A DNA stretch of 64,000 nt from Thermoplasmata archaeon (GCA_021817245.1 JAKAVQ010000005.1:1-64000); one strand, 5' to 3'; shown: positions 8,485 through 17,987, counted from the stretch's first letter. Notes: generated by a model from the sequence alone, not told the origin. Numbers and translations are program-made.

Positions 8485-9081
8485 TCACTTCGCCGGGGAC
8501 GGCACGCGCCCCCCGGTCGGAGCGGAGATCGCGGCCCGCCCCCCGAACTCGGCGATCCGGGACCAGCGAGGGTAAAGGCGCTCGATCAGATGGTCGAGGC
8601 TCCAGCGGCTCGGGCCGTAGGTCGCGTTGATGACGATGAGACCGAGGAACGCGATCGCGTAGACGACACCGGTTCCGATGTCCGTCCCGCCGGAGCCGCC
8701 CTGGTACGGTCCGCCGAACCCTTCAGGGATCGCCCAAATGAGCAGGCTGAGCACCGCGCCGCCCGAGTAGGCGATCTTCCGGGCAAAGCCGAGCAGGAGC
8801 GCGAGACCGAGAACGATCTCGAGCGCGCCGACGGTGTAGACGATGAGCGACGCGTTCGAGCTCGCCTGCGTCGCCCAAAAGGAGTACCATCCCGAAAGCC
8901 AGGAGGGAGCGCTCGCCTGGGAGTTCTGCACGTCCGACAGGAAGCTGTCCACATAGCCCGAGGTGAACTTGAGGACCCCGTTCACCAGCCAGGCGACCCC
9001 GAGCAAGAGGCGAAAGACGGTCTTCAGGCCGTGCGCGTTGCGGGCCCACCAGCTCTTCGGCATCTCGATCGTGCTTGCCAT
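8485..9081 (-). CDS. DoxX-family membrane protein
   Basis: A 198-aa membrane protein of the DoxX/DoxD type, with about four transmembrane helices: the first contains FRLLLGVAWLVNGVLKF, typical of the family, followed by an extracytoplasmic loop, then TVGALEIVLGLALLLGFA, a GGAVLSLLIWAIPEGFGG helix with the conserved Gly-rich end, and VVYAIAFLGLIVINA. Relatives include the small thiosulfate:quinone oxidoreductase subunits of Acidianus and many uncharacterised proteins linked to redox stress. No DoxA partner is nearby, so a thiosulfate role is not supported. ATG chosen where homologous sequence begins. Confidence 0.8.
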   Translation of the reverse strand: MASTIEMPKSWWARNAHGLKTVFRLLLGVAWLVNGVLKFTSGYVDSFLSDVQNSQASAPSWLSGWYSFWATQASSNASLIVYTVGALEIVLGLALLLGFARKIAYSGGAVLSLLIWAIPEGFGGPYQGGSGGTDIGTGVVYAIAFLGLIVINATYGPSRWSLDHLIERLYPRWSRIAEFGGRAAISAPTGGRVPSPAK

Positions 9082-9377
9082 GTCCGTCCGTCCCCCTGGG
9101 GATGGTCCACTGAGTCCGACCACCCCGTTAAGCGGATTCGTAAACCCCGCTTCACCTCGCGGCCCGAAGCTTCCCGACCGGGGGGATCGATCGCGGCAGG
9201 ACGCCTCGGTGCCCGCGTCCCGGGTCCGGGCGGCCCTTGCGCGTGCCGCCCGGACCCGCCCTTCGACGGGTGCCGAGCGTTGCGGGTCGCGGTCCGCGGG
9301 GTCATGCCGGCCGGAAGGACCGAAACCACGAGGCCGGTGGAGCGGCGGGGGCTCCGTGGACGCGCGGCGAGTACGTC

Positions 9378-10811
9378 TTACGGTTTCCAGACCGGAGCGG
9401 AGTATCCCTCGGGGTGATGCGGCGGCGACGCTCCCGTACCGAACGGATCCGGCTTCGGGGTCGCGGGTCGTCCTGACTTCTGAGAGAGATAGGCGTCGAT
9501 CGCCTCGGCGGCCTTCGTCCCGGCGGCCATCGCATGGACGACCGAACGCCCACCCGCCGCGAAGACCCCCTCGCGCTCGGTGCGATACCCCGGCTGAGAA
9601 CCCTCGGGCCACCCTTTGGTACCGATCTTGAGCCCGAGCTCGGGGGAGATCCCTGTGAGGTCGGCCTTCTCTCCGATCGCCATGATGACGGTGTCGCAGT
9701 CGAGCGTCGTCGTGGCGCCCTCGATCGACCGGACGGCGCGGCGTCCGGAAGCGTCCGGCGCGCTGAGCTCCATCTGTTGGAAGACCATTCCTTCGACGTG
9801 CTCGGTGCCGACGATCTGGAGCGGCGACAACAGCCAGTGGAAGTCGACCCCCTCCGGCTCCGTTTCCCGGATCTCCTCCTCACCGGCCGGAGATTCCCCA
9901 CGGGTCCGTCGGTACGCCATCGCAACCGTCGCGCCCGGGGAGAGCCGACGGGCGGTGCGGACGGCGTCGACGGCGACGTCCCCGCCGCCGACGACCACGA
10001 TCTTCTTTCCGAGGACGACCGCACGGCCTTGGTTCACATCATACAGGAATTCGAGAGCGGGTAGGACCCCCGGAAGATGTTCGCCCGGGATCCCGGGGTA
10101 GCTGGCCTTCGATGCTCCGATGGCCACGAAGACCGCGCGGTATCCCTCCGCGAGCAACTGCTCGGGAGAGAAGTCGACGCCCGCGGCCTTGCCCTCGACG
10201 AACGTGAGGTCGAAGCGGCGGAAGCGTTGGAGGTCGATCAACAGCTCATGGTTCGGCATTCGGTAGTGAGGAATGGCACCGGCCTGCCCTCCTACCGCAC
10301 GCTGCCGCTCGAAGATCGTCACGGGGTAGCCACGCAGACAGAGCTCCCAGGCAGCCATCAATCCCGCCGGTCCCGCGCCGATGATGGCCACGCGCTCGTG
10401 GCGCGGCGCGCTCGGGACGTATTCGAGGTTCGCGTCCCCGAAGTCGAGGGCGGCCCGCTTCAGGTGCCGGATCGCGATCGGAACGCCCCGGCCCTTCATC
10501 ACACACGCATCCTCACAGTAGTGGTAACAGACCTTGCAGAGCGACGTCGCGAGCGGGTTCTCCCGGAGGGTGAGGCGCGCCGCCTCGTCGAACTGGCCGT
10601 TCGCGATCAGCCCGATGTAGCCCCGGCAGTCCTGGGTGATCGGGCACGCCTCCACGCAGAACGGAAGCGCGCACTGGAGGCATCGCTGCGCTTCCAGCAT
10701 CGCTTCATCCCGCGTGTACGAGTGCAGGACCTCCCGGAAGTCGTTCACCCGGTTCTCGGGGTGTTCTTCGGGGACCTCGATCCGAAGGTAGCGAGACGCT
10801 GCGTCGGTCAT
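9378..10811 (-). CDS. GltD-like NAD(P)H-dependent flavoprotein (copy 1)
   Basis: A 477-aa protein of the glutamate-synthase small-subunit/PreT/NfnB family. The N-terminal ~110 residues carry two cysteine clusters for Fe-S clusters (CLQCALPFCVEACP and CKVCYHYCEDAC). A FAD-binding Rossmann site follows (AIIGAGPAGLMAAWEL), then an NAD(P) site (VVVGGGDVAVDAVRTA) and the late FAD motif GVFAAGGRSVVHAMAAGTKA. No large GltA/GltB subunit is nearby, so it probably shuttles electrons between NAD(P)H and ferredoxin, flavodoxin or another partner. A close paralog lies at 14991-16433. Confidence 0.88.
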   Translation of the reverse strand: MTDAASRYLRIEVPEEHPENRVNDFREVLHSYTRDEAMLEAQRCLQCALPFCVEACPITQDCRGYIGLIANGQFDEAARLTLRENPLATSLCKVCYHYCEDACVMKGRGVPIAIRHLKRAALDFGDANLEYVPSAPRHERVAIIGAGPAGLMAAWELCLRGYPVTIFERQRAVGGQAGAIPHYRMPNHELLIDLQRFRRFDLTFVEGKAAGVDFSPEQLLAEGYRAVFVAIGASKASYPGIPGEHLPGVLPALEFLYDVNQGRAVVLGKKIVVVGGGDVAVDAVRTARRLSPGATVAMAYRRTRGESPAGEEEIRETEPEGVDFHWLLSPLQIVGTEHVEGMVFQQMELSAPDASGRRAVRSIEGATTTLDCDTVIMAIGEKADLTGISPELGLKIGTKGWPEGSQPGYRTEREGVFAAGGRSVVHAMAAGTKAAEAIDAYLSQKSGRPATPKPDPFGTGASPPHHPEGYSAPVWKP

Positions 10812-11201
10812 GGCCGTCCTCCGCCACGAACGGGCGGACATCTTATCCAAATCGCCTGCCCTCTTAAAACGCGCGGAGCCGACGAGCCCATGCGAGGTCA
10901 TCGCACGGCGCAGGGTATGCGGGGCCGGCTCGGCCGGCGCGGATCCCGAAGTACGTCTTCGCTACGAGGACGCGATCGAGCGGAAGGGGCACTCAAGGGC
11001 AGGGCTCGAGCCGGCGCGGGATCGGGACCAGCCGTCCGGGAGGGGGGGCAGCGTTCCTCGCGAAACGTCGCCGAGCGACCTTCGCGGCGGGGCCGGGACG
11101 GGGCAGTTGCGTCCCGCCGATCAAGATGGTGCGCGCGATCCGGGGATGAAGGGCCACCGGCAGGGAAGTCCCCCCTTCCGCGCCGGATCCCGGGTAGGGC
11201 G
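10812..11201. other. 390-base intergenic region between divergent genes
   Basis: The region separates the minus-strand GltD-like gene from the plus-strand msrB. A TTTTAAG element (minus strand, about 10862-10869) could be the promoter of the GltD-like gene, some 50 bases from its ATG. Open frames here encode only Arg/Gly/Pro-rich sequence. No RNA structure recognised. Confidence 0.45.
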
Positions 11202-11624
11202 ATGGTGGAGGAGAGTAAAGAAGGCCGTCGATGTGCCCTGACCGTGACCGACGCCGACGCCAAGGGCTGGCGCAAGCTGACCCGCGAGGAGGAGCGGGTC
11301 ATCGTTCGCAAGGGCACGGAACCGCCGTTCTCGGGCGAGTACGAGGCCCACGTTGCCCCCGGCGTCTACGCCTGCAAACGCTGCGGAACGGCCTTGTACC
11401 GTTCCGAAGACAAGTTCGATGCCGGCTGCGGCTGGCCGAGCTTCGACGCGGAGCTCCCCGGGGCGGTGCGGCGTCTGCCCGATGCGGATGGCGTCCGGAT
11501 CGAGATCCAGTGTGCGCACTGCGGCGCGCATCTCGGCCACGTCTTCGAGGGAGAGGGGTTCACGCCGGCGGACACCCGGCATTGCGTGAATTCGATCTCG
11601 CTCGACTTCAGGGCGCGCTCCTGA
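11202..11624 (+). CDS. msrB: peptide methionine (R)-S-oxide reductase
   Basis: The 140-aa product repairs methionine-R-sulfoxide in oxidised proteins. It has the structural zinc site of most MsrB proteins (CKRCG and CAHCGAH), the GWPSF substrate loop, and the catalytic cysteine in RHCVNSISL near the C-terminus. The N-terminus has the expected LTREEERVIVRKGTEPPFSGEY. The ATG at 11202 adds a ~20-residue extension before the conserved start and a later non-ATG start is possible. An MsrA for the S epimer is at 26555-27187, not adjacent. Confidence 0.93.
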   Translation: MVEESKEGRRCALTVTDADAKGWRKLTREEERVIVRKGTEPPFSGEYEAHVAPGVYACKRCGTALYRSEDKFDAGCGWPSFDAELPGAVRRLPDADGVRIEIQCAHCGAHLGHVFEGEGFTPADTRHCVNSISLDFRARS

Positions 11625-11898
11625 GGCGCGTCGCACCGCGGGGGAAGAGGATCACCGCTCGGGTGCGCCCGACCGACTCGGCCGGGCTCCGGCGGCACTT
11701 CGATGGCCGCTCCCACGCCACGGACGATCCGCAGGCGCGCCGTCGTCCCGCCATCCCGCGGGGCTCCCGGACCCCAGCTCGACGCCGGTCGTCCCGCAGC
11801 CTCGCGGCCCGAGACGCCGTCGCGTGAACCCTTAAGCCCAAGGAACCGGTCCCGGGCCGAAGCGGCGAACGTCATCGTGTCGCCGCGGGGGCGCGGAG

Positions 11899-13515
11899 AT
11901 GGAGGGACGGATGATGGATGACTTTCCGCTGACACTGCGATCGGTGCTCGAGCGCGCCGAGAAGCTGTTCCCGAACGTTTCGGTGGCGACCCGCGCCCCG
12001 GACCGGAGCGTCCGCACGACCACGTACGGGCAGGTGGGTCAGCGGGCCCGCCGCCTCGTGAGCATGATCCGGTCTTCCGGCCTCGGACCCGGAGATCGTA
12101 TCGGAACCCTGATGTGGAACCACTCGACCCATCTCGAGGCGTACCTCGGCGTTCCGCTCGCGGGCACGGTCCTCCACACGCTCAACCTTCGGCTGCCGCC
12201 CGAGCATCTCGCGTATGTGATCGATCATGCCCACGACCGCTGGATCCTTGTCGACGATGTCCTTCTCCCTCTACTGGAAAAGCTGAAGGACCGCATTCAT
12301 CCGGAGCGCATCCTCGTGGTCCCCTTTTCCGGTAAACCGGTACCGGAGGGTTTCGAAGACTTCGAGCGCGTGCTCGCCGATCACCCGCCGGCGCCCGACC
12401 TTCCCGCACTGGGCGAACGCACGGCGGCCGGTCTCTGCTATACGTCCGGGACCACCGGCCACCTGAAGGGGGTCCTCTATTCGCATCGCTCGGTGATCCT
12501 GCACTCCCTGTCCGAGGCGATCGGGCTCGAACTCGTCCAGTCGGAGGCGGTCCTCGAGGTCGTGCCGATGTTCCACGTGAACGCCTGGGGGCTACCGTTC
12601 ACGCTCACGATGCTCGGCGCGCGTCAGGTCCTTCCGGGTCCCCACCTCGACCCGGAGAGTCTCCTCGACCTCTGCCAGGAACAGCGTGTGACCCTCGCCG
12701 CGGGCGTACCCTCGGTCTGGATCGGGCTCCTCGAGGCACTCGAGAAAGAGCCCGGGCGGTGGAAGCTCTCCCCCGCGCTACGAATGGTGATCGGGGGTTC
12801 GGCCGTCCCCGAGTCGATGATTCGGCGGTTCGACCGACTTGGGATCCGAGTGATCCAGGGATATGGCATGACCGAGACGACCCCCCTCCTCACGCTCAGT
12901 ATCCCCAAGGCGGGGACGGACGACGGGGACGACGACGCGAGGTTCCGCCGGCTCGCTCGCCAGGGCCTCCCGGTGCCGTTCGCGGAGGTCCGTCTCCGGC
13001 ACGGGAATCAGGAGCTCCCGTGGGACGGAGCCGCCGTGGGCGAGCTCGAGGTCCGGGGACCGTGGGTCGCCCGGGAGTACTTCGAGGAGACGGAACCGAC
13101 CGAGAAGTGGACGACGGACGGCTGGCTGCGCACGGGCGACGTGGCGACCATCGACCCGGACGGGTACGTCGAGATCGTGGACCGGCTGAAGGACCTCGTG
13201 AAGTCCGGGGGAGAGTGGATCAGCTCGGTGGCGCTCGAGAACGTGCTCGTGAGCCATCCGTCCGTCCGCGAGGCCGCGGTCATCGCGGTACCGAACCCGA
13301 AGTGGGGCGAGCGCCCCATCGCGTTCGTGGTGCTGCGGGAGGGCGCGGTCGCCTCCGATGCGGAGCTCCGGGTACTCCTCGCGGCCCGGTACCCGAAGTG
13401 GTGGGTCCCGGACGAGTTCCGCTTCGTCCCGTCGCTTCCGAAGACTTCTACGGGCAAGGTCTCCAAGCTCTCCCTTCGCGAGTCCGTGGCCCGCTCGGGG
13501 GCCTCCGGTTCTTAA
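11899..13515 (+). CDS. AMP-dependent acyl-CoA synthetase/ligase
   Basis: A 538-aa acyl-CoA ligase of the ANL superfamily. It activates a carboxylic acid with ATP and joins it to CoA. The P-loop CYTSGTTGHLKGVLYSHRS, the VPMFHVNAWG motif of medium/long-chain ligases, QGYGMTETTP, the hinge TGDVATIDPDGYVEIVDRLKD, and the catalytic lysine in KTSTGKVSK are all present. The pattern best fits fatty-acid-CoA ligases; chain length cannot be read. A GTG-started DUF1028 gene follows 23 bases later. The true start may be the ATG at 11899 or the one at 11911. Confidence 0.9.
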   Translation: MEGRMMDDFPLTLRSVLERAEKLFPNVSVATRAPDRSVRTTTYGQVGQRARRLVSMIRSSGLGPGDRIGTLMWNHSTHLEAYLGVPLAGTVLHTLNLRLPPEHLAYVIDHAHDRWILVDDVLLPLLEKLKDRIHPERILVVPFSGKPVPEGFEDFERVLADHPPAPDLPALGERTAAGLCYTSGTTGHLKGVLYSHRSVILHSLSEAIGLELVQSEAVLEVVPMFHVNAWGLPFTLTMLGARQVLPGPHLDPESLLDLCQEQRVTLAAGVPSVWIGLLEALEKEPGRWKLSPALRMVIGGSAVPESMIRRFDRLGIRVIQGYGMTETTPLLTLSIPKAGTDDGDDDARFRRLARQGLPVPFAEVRLRHGNQELPWDGAAVGELEVRGPWVAREYFEETEPTEKWTTDGWLRTGDVATIDPDGYVEIVDRLKDLVKSGGEWISSVALENVLVSHPSVREAAVIAVPNPKWGERPIAFVVLREGAVASDAELRVLLAARYPKWWVPDEFRFVPSLPKTSTGKVSKLSLRESVARSGASGS

Positions 13516-13538
13516 GGCGGGTCCCCCCTCCACCGCGC

Positions 13539-14216
13539 GTGTACGGGCGTCCGGAGGGCGGCACGTTCTCGGTGGTCGCATGCGACGAGGACCGCAAGTA
13601 CTGGGGCGTGGCGGTCGCGACCAAGCCGACCTCGGTCGGCGCGGTCGTGCCGTGGGCGCAGTGGAGGGTCGGTGCGGTCGCGACGCAGGCGGAGACGAAC
13701 TATTTCTACGGGCCTCGAGCCCTCGAACTGCTCCGCCGGGGGCGATCGGCCGACGAGGTCGTGCGCAGGCTCACCCAGAGCGACCCGAAGCGCGCGCGTC
13801 GCCAGCTCGGCATCGTGGACGCTCGGGGCCGGTCCGCCGCCTGGACCGGGGCCGAGTGCCGGGACTGGGCCGGTCACGTCAGCGGGGAGGGCGTCTCCTG
13901 CCAGGGGAACCTCCTCGCCAACGAACGGGTTGTGCCCGCGATGGTCCGGGCCTTCGAGCGCACCCGGGGCGCATTGTCCCGGCGGCTGTTCGCCGCGCTG
14001 GTGGCCGGCGAGCACGCGGGAGGGGACCGACGGGGGATGGAGTCCGCCGCGATCGTCGTGGTGCACCGCGAGAAGTGGTTCGACCCGGCCTGGAGCGATC
14101 GCTGGGTCGACCTTCGGGTCGACCAGCACGCTCGGCCGGTGACCGAGCTGGGTCGGATCCTGCGGCGGGAGGAAGCCGCGACTCGACGGTTCCTGGCCGC
14201 GCGGGGCCGTCGCTAG
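13539..14216 (+). CDS. DUF1028 family (Ntn-hydrolase-like) protein
   Basis: A 225-aa protein of the DUF1028 family, whose structures resemble Ntn hydrolases; activity is not established. Diagnostic segments are TFSVVACDEDRKYWGVAVAT, GAVVPWAQWRVGAVATQA and the SCQGNLLANERVV motif. Translation probably begins at GTG 13539: a TTAAG box sits about 22-27 bases upstream, overlapping the end of the acyl-CoA ligase gene, so it can be transcribed independently. The end of the protein is helical and Arg-rich. Confidence 0.85.
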   Translation: MYGRPEGGTFSVVACDEDRKYWGVAVATKPTSVGAVVPWAQWRVGAVATQAETNYFYGPRALELLRRGRSADEVVRRLTQSDPKRARRQLGIVDARGRSAAWTGAECRDWAGHVSGEGVSCQGNLLANERVVPAMVRAFERTRGALSRRLFAALVAGEHAGGDRRGMESAAIVVVHREKWFDPAWSDRWVDLRVDQHARPVTELGRILRREEAATRRFLAARGRR

Positions 14217-14252
14217 TGGGGACGCGGACCGGATGCGGCGCAGCGCCCCGGT

Positions 14253-14720
14253 CTACACGGTGAGGGCCAGGCTCGACCGGATCGAGCTTCCGAGCTCCCG
14301 GGCGTGGCTCATCTCTCCCGCGACGATCGGACCGCGGGTGCCCTCGACGACCACCGAGAGCCCAAGGTACGGCGGGGTGACCATCGGGTTCCGTTCTCGC
14401 AATTGGGCCTCGAGGCTCGCCAGCGCCTTGCCCCGGTCCCGCGCGAAGCAGGTATCGAAGAACGCGATGCGCTTTCCCCGGAGGTCGAAGCCGCGCAACC
14501 GCTGGACCAGGGCCCGGGCGCGCGGCGTGGGCGCGCCGAAGTGGTTCGGGGAGCCGATGACAATGACATCGTGGTCCCGGACCTGCTCGGGCGTGGTGTC
14601 CTTGATGTGGGCGACGACCGTCGCGACCTTCCCGTCGGCCGAGAGTCCTCGCGCGATCTCTTCGGCGACCGCCCGGGTGCATCCGTACCACGAGTCGTAG
14701 ACCACGACTGCCGAGCGCAT
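14253..14720 (-). CDS. flavodoxin-domain protein
   Basis: A 155-aa flavodoxin-fold protein. The phosphate-binding loop appears in VVVYDSWYGCTRAVAEEIA (the T/S-x-x-G-x-T-like loop after strand 1), followed by VIVIGSPNHFGAPTPRA and the KRIAFFDTCFARDRGKAL strand. It should bind FMN and transfer electrons, or act as a NAD(P)H:quinone reductase-type protein. It is divergent from the second GltD-like gene, a possible redox partner; that is inference only. Confidence 0.85.
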   Translation of the reverse strand: MRSAVVVYDSWYGCTRAVAEEIARGLSADGKVATVVAHIKDTTPEQVRDHDVIVIGSPNHFGAPTPRARALVQRLRGFDLRGKRIAFFDTCFARDRGKALASLEAQLRERNPMVTPPYLGLSVVVEGTRGPIVAGEMSHARELGSSIRSSLALTV

Positions 14721-14990
14721 GGGAGCTCCGATGAGCGGACCTCCTTTCGGCTAGTTTCGCCCCCGACTACTTAGCCCGGTAGTCAGAGGCGATTGACCTG
14801 AGGGAGCGGTTGGACGGTGCGGCTCACATCCGACGGCGAGCTCCGCGATCGCGGGCGATGCGTGCCGGCGCGCGCTCCTCTTCGGCCGAACCGGGCGCGC
14901 CGGCAACGCCGGAGTAATTACCTCGGCGCGCCTGTCGCGGGTCCACGCGCGGGCCGCGAGGCCCGCGTCGTCGGACGGTCACGAACGGGG

Positions 14991-16433
14991 ATGCCGAGAT
15001 ACGACGAGAGCCGGTACGAGCGCGTTCCGCTGCCCGAGGACACGGGCGAGGAGCGACGTCAGTCGTTCGAAGAGATCTTTCACGCCTACTCCCCCGACGA
15101 GGCGGTCCTCGAAGCGCAGCGATGCCTCCAGTGCGCGATGCCGTTCTGCGTCCAGGCCTGCCCGATCACCCAGGACTGTCGGGGCTACATCGGCCTCATC
15201 GCCCAGCGACGGTTCGACGACGCGGCCCGGCTCGTACTGGAGGACAACCCCCTCGCCACCGTGCTCTGCAAGACCTGCTACCACTACTGCGAGGAGGACT
15301 GCGTCATGGGCGGTCGCGGGGTCCCGATCGCCATCCGACACCTGAAGCGGGCCGCCCTCGAGAACGGAAACTCGAGCCTGCTCTACGAGCCCTCCGCTCC
15401 CCGCAGCGAGCGCGTGGCGATCGTCGGGTCCGGCCCGACCGGCCTCATGGTGGCGTGGGAGCTCGGCCTCCGAGGGTATTCGATCACGGTCTTTGAGAGC
15501 GAGAACTTTCTCGGCGGCCAGGTCGCGACGATCCCGCGGTATCACCTCGATGGTTCGGAGCTCGACGCTGACCTTGCGCGGTGGCGCAAGCTCGACGTGA
15601 AGTACGTCATCGGGAAGCGGGCCGGCCGAGACTTCACGCCCGAGAACCTTCTGAACGAGGGGTATCTCGCCGTGCTGATCGCGATCGGGGCGTCCAACCC
15701 TCGAGCCCTCGGCATTCCCGGCGAGCACCTCCCGGGGGTCTTCACGGCGCTCCACTTCCTCCTCGCCGTCAACGAAGGCCCGGACGGTCTGTTCGGCCGC
15801 AAGGGCCGGAAGGTCGCCGTGATCGGCGGCGGTGATGTTGCGTTCGACGCCGCCCGATCCAGCCTCCGCCTCGCCGCGAAGGGCGATGTGACCCTCGTCT
15901 ACCGCAAGTCGCGCGCGGAGATGCCCGCCAGCGCTGAGGAGGTCGACGAGGCGGAAGAGGAAGGGGTCCGATTCCTCTACGAGCGGGCCCCCGTGGAGAT
16001 CATCGGTACGGGCCAGGTCCAGGGCCTGGTGGTCCAGCAGACGCGTCCCGGCCCCCCGGATGCGCACGGGCGGCCCACGATCGAGGTCGTGCCCGACACC
16101 CGCGAGACGATCGTGTGCGACACGGTCATCGTCGCGGCCGGCGAGACGGCCGACCTGGCCGGGCTGCCCACCGAGCTCGACTTCCGCCTCGCCGCCCACG
16201 GGTGGCCCGAGGGGAAGAAGGAGGACTGGATGACCGATGTGGAGGGCGTGTTCGCGACCGGGGGTCAATCGGTCGTCTACGCGATGGCGGCCGGGACGAA
16301 GGCCGCCGAGGCGATCGACGCGTACATCGCGACCAAGAAGGGACGCGCGCCCCTGCCCCGCCCCGGACAGTTCGGATCGAGCACCCCCCGCAAGCTCCCG
16401 GCGGGGTACGGCGGTCCGACGTGGCACCTCTGA
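14991..16433 (+). CDS. GltD-like NAD(P)H-dependent flavoprotein (copy 2)
   Basis: A 480-aa paralog of the protein at 9378-10811 with the same layout: N-terminal cysteine clusters (CLQCAMPFCVQACP and CKTCYHYCEEDC), FAD site AIVGSGPTGLMVAWEL, NAD(P) site AVIGGGDVAFDAARSS, and C-terminal GVFATGGQSVVYAMAAGTKA. Its NAD(P) neighbourhood (VYRKSRAEMPAS) resembles NADPH-preferring GltD proteins. The ATG before MPRYDESRY was chosen because similarity to the paralog starts there; an AT-rich TAATTA patch lies further upstream near 14913. No glutamate synthase large subunit is present. Confidence 0.88.
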   Translation: MPRYDESRYERVPLPEDTGEERRQSFEEIFHAYSPDEAVLEAQRCLQCAMPFCVQACPITQDCRGYIGLIAQRRFDDAARLVLEDNPLATVLCKTCYHYCEEDCVMGGRGVPIAIRHLKRAALENGNSSLLYEPSAPRSERVAIVGSGPTGLMVAWELGLRGYSITVFESENFLGGQVATIPRYHLDGSELDADLARWRKLDVKYVIGKRAGRDFTPENLLNEGYLAVLIAIGASNPRALGIPGEHLPGVFTALHFLLAVNEGPDGLFGRKGRKVAVIGGGDVAFDAARSSLRLAAKGDVTLVYRKSRAEMPASAEEVDEAEEEGVRFLYERAPVEIIGTGQVQGLVVQQTRPGPPDAHGRPTIEVVPDTRETIVCDTVIVAAGETADLAGLPTELDFRLAAHGWPEGKKEDWMTDVEGVFATGGQSVVYAMAAGTKAAEAIDAYIATKKGRAPLPRPGQFGSSTPRKLPAGYGGPTWHL

Positions 16434-16590
16434 GCACTAGGAGCGGCCGGGGCCGGCTCCGCGTTTATCGGTGAAAGGAGCCCCGGGGCGGGAGGGGGAG
16501 GACTGGGTTTCCGTCCGGCGTGAGTTGGATAAGCCAGGAAGGCATCCCCGAATCGCGGTTCCGGGACCACCCGAGGGGGTTGACCGCACG

Positions 16591-16998
16591 ATGGCCGAGA
16601 CCGACGCCGACCGGGTCGCCCTTCGGTTCGTCAATGAGATCAATCGTCAGGATGTGACCGCCCTGACCGAGCTCATGGCCGCAAACTTCCGCTACGTTGA
16701 CGGGCTCGGACAGGAGGTCCGCGGCCGAGAGCGCATGCGCGAGCGCTGGACGAGCCAGTTCGCCGGGTCTCCCGACTTTCGCATCGTCATTCGCGACCAC
16801 CTCTCCCTCGGATCGGTCGTGGCGCTCTTCGGGACCGCGAGCGGTACCTACAACGAGCCGGGGGCGCCGACGGCCCGGAACCGCTGGTCGGTTCCGGGCG
16901 CGTGGCGGGCGGTGGTGAGGGACGGCCGGGTCGAGGAGTGGTGCGATTACTGTGACCACGACCCGGCCCATCGGCCGGCGGATCCCGGCCTCGCGTGA
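16591..16998 (+). CDS. SnoaL/NTF2-like protein
   Basis: A 135-aa protein with the NTF2-like/SnoaL cone fold: an N-terminal helix pair (DRVALRFVNEINRQDVTALTELM), then NFRYVDGLGQEVRGRERMRERW, and beta strands ending in AWRAVVRDGRVEEWCDYCD. Such proteins act as isomerases, hydrolases or ligand-binding modules; the substrate is unknown. ATG 16591 begins the conserved part. No operon partner. Confidence 0.8.
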   Translation: MAETDADRVALRFVNEINRQDVTALTELMAANFRYVDGLGQEVRGRERMRERWTSQFAGSPDFRIVIRDHLSLGSVVALFGTASGTYNEPGAPTARNRWSVPGAWRAVVRDGRVEEWCDYCDHDPAHRPADPGLA

Positions 16999-17051
16999 GC
17001 GACGGGCGGCCCGGCGGGCCCCGTCGACGGCCGGGAGCCCTCCGGGAACCC

Positions 17052-17291
17052 TCAGTCCGCCCCGGCCGAGCCGGCGGGCCGTGGTTCCGCCCGGAGTTCG
17101 CGGAGACCCCGCGCGACCAGGGTTCCCCCCGCCAGCGTCAGGAGCCCGACGGCGCCGAAGTAGATCGGCCAGAAGATCGAGGACTCGTCCGGCATCGAGA
17201 TGTGAGTACGGATCACGAAGGCGAGCAGGAGCTCGATCGCCCCGGTGAGCATCATGAGGCCGGAAACGTAGAGGGCCATGCCGCTGCGCAC
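17052..17291 (-). CDS. small two-helix membrane protein
   Basis: A 79-aa protein with two predicted membrane helices (about residues 6-27 and 38-60) joined by an acidic loop and followed by an Arg/Pro-rich cytoplasmic tail. The first codon of the frame is GTG at 17291, with an ATG four codons later; a CTATCTAG element about 27-35 bases upstream fits either. It sits just upstream of the UspA gene's 3' side on the same strand but is not coupled to it. Function unknown. Confidence 0.6.
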   Translation of the reverse strand: MRSGMALYVSGLMMLTGAIELLLAFVIRTHISMPDESSIFWPIYFGAVGLLTLAGGTLVARGLRELRAEPRPAGSAGAD

Positions 17292-17354
17292 GTTCCGAAC
17301 CAGGTCGCTCCCCCTAGATAGACGATGTCCCCCAAGAGCGGGTCCGTCGGCCGG

Positions 17355-17855
17355 TCAGGTACGGACCCGCGCAGCACCCCCGACGCTCCGTCCCTTCCCG
17401 GCGCGCGGCACGGGTCGACCGACGTGCGGCCCGCGCACCACGAGCACGGGACACGAGGCCCGGGCCACGAGGCCCGCCGAGACGCTCCCGAGCAGCACAC
17501 GCCGTCCGGGCGAGAGGCCGCGCGAACCCACGACCAGTAGGTCCTGCGGGTGGCGTCGGGCCCACCTCACGATCTCCTCGACGGCATCTCCCGTCAGATA
17601 CACGACCTCGACCGAGCGCGCGCCCGACGCGCGCGCCTGGTCGCAGACCTCCTCGATGACCCCGGCGATCGGTCGGCCGTCCTCCGACCCGGGCACGAGG
17701 TTCTCGAGTCGAGGGTCGACCGGCGGACCACGGTCCGGCCGCACGATGAGCAACGTCAGTCGGGCGGCGAACCGCCCGGCGACCTCCACGGCATAGTCGG
17801 AAGCACGCCTCGAGGGCGCCGAGCCGTCGAAGCCAACCGCGACCCTTTCGAGCAT
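17355..17855 (-). CDS. universal stress protein (UspA family)
   Basis: A 166-aa UspA-domain protein. The N-terminus MLERVAVGFDGSAPSRRAS is the standard first strand plus nucleotide-contacting loop, and the ATP-binding signature G-x2-G-x9-G-S-x-S occurs as GSRGLSPGRRVLLGSVSAG near the end, so nucleotide binding is likely. After the domain there is a ~25-residue basic tail. The gene stands alone on the minus strand. Role in stress response is known only for the family as a whole. Confidence 0.9.
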   Translation of the reverse strand: MLERVAVGFDGSAPSRRASDYAVEVAGRFAARLTLLIVRPDRGPPVDPRLENLVPGSEDGRPIAGVIEEVCDQARASGARSVEVVYLTGDAVEEIVRWARRHPQDLLVVGSRGLSPGRRVLLGSVSAGLVARASCPVLVVRGPHVGRPVPRAGKGRSVGGAARVRT

Positions 17856-17987
17856 TCCGAACCGACTACCGATCGCTCCGAGGCATTCAACCCGAGGTCA
17901 AATCCGCATCACGTACCGCTCTTCCCTCGGGCGAGTCCGCGGACTCCCCGTACCGGTTCGGGCTGCTCGGGATCGAAGGACCCACCG

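Noticed and set aside
8485-9081. DoxX-like protein as thiosulfate:quinone oxidoreductase subunit
   Set aside because: No DoxA partner or other sulfur-oxidation gene is nearby, so only family membership is claimed.
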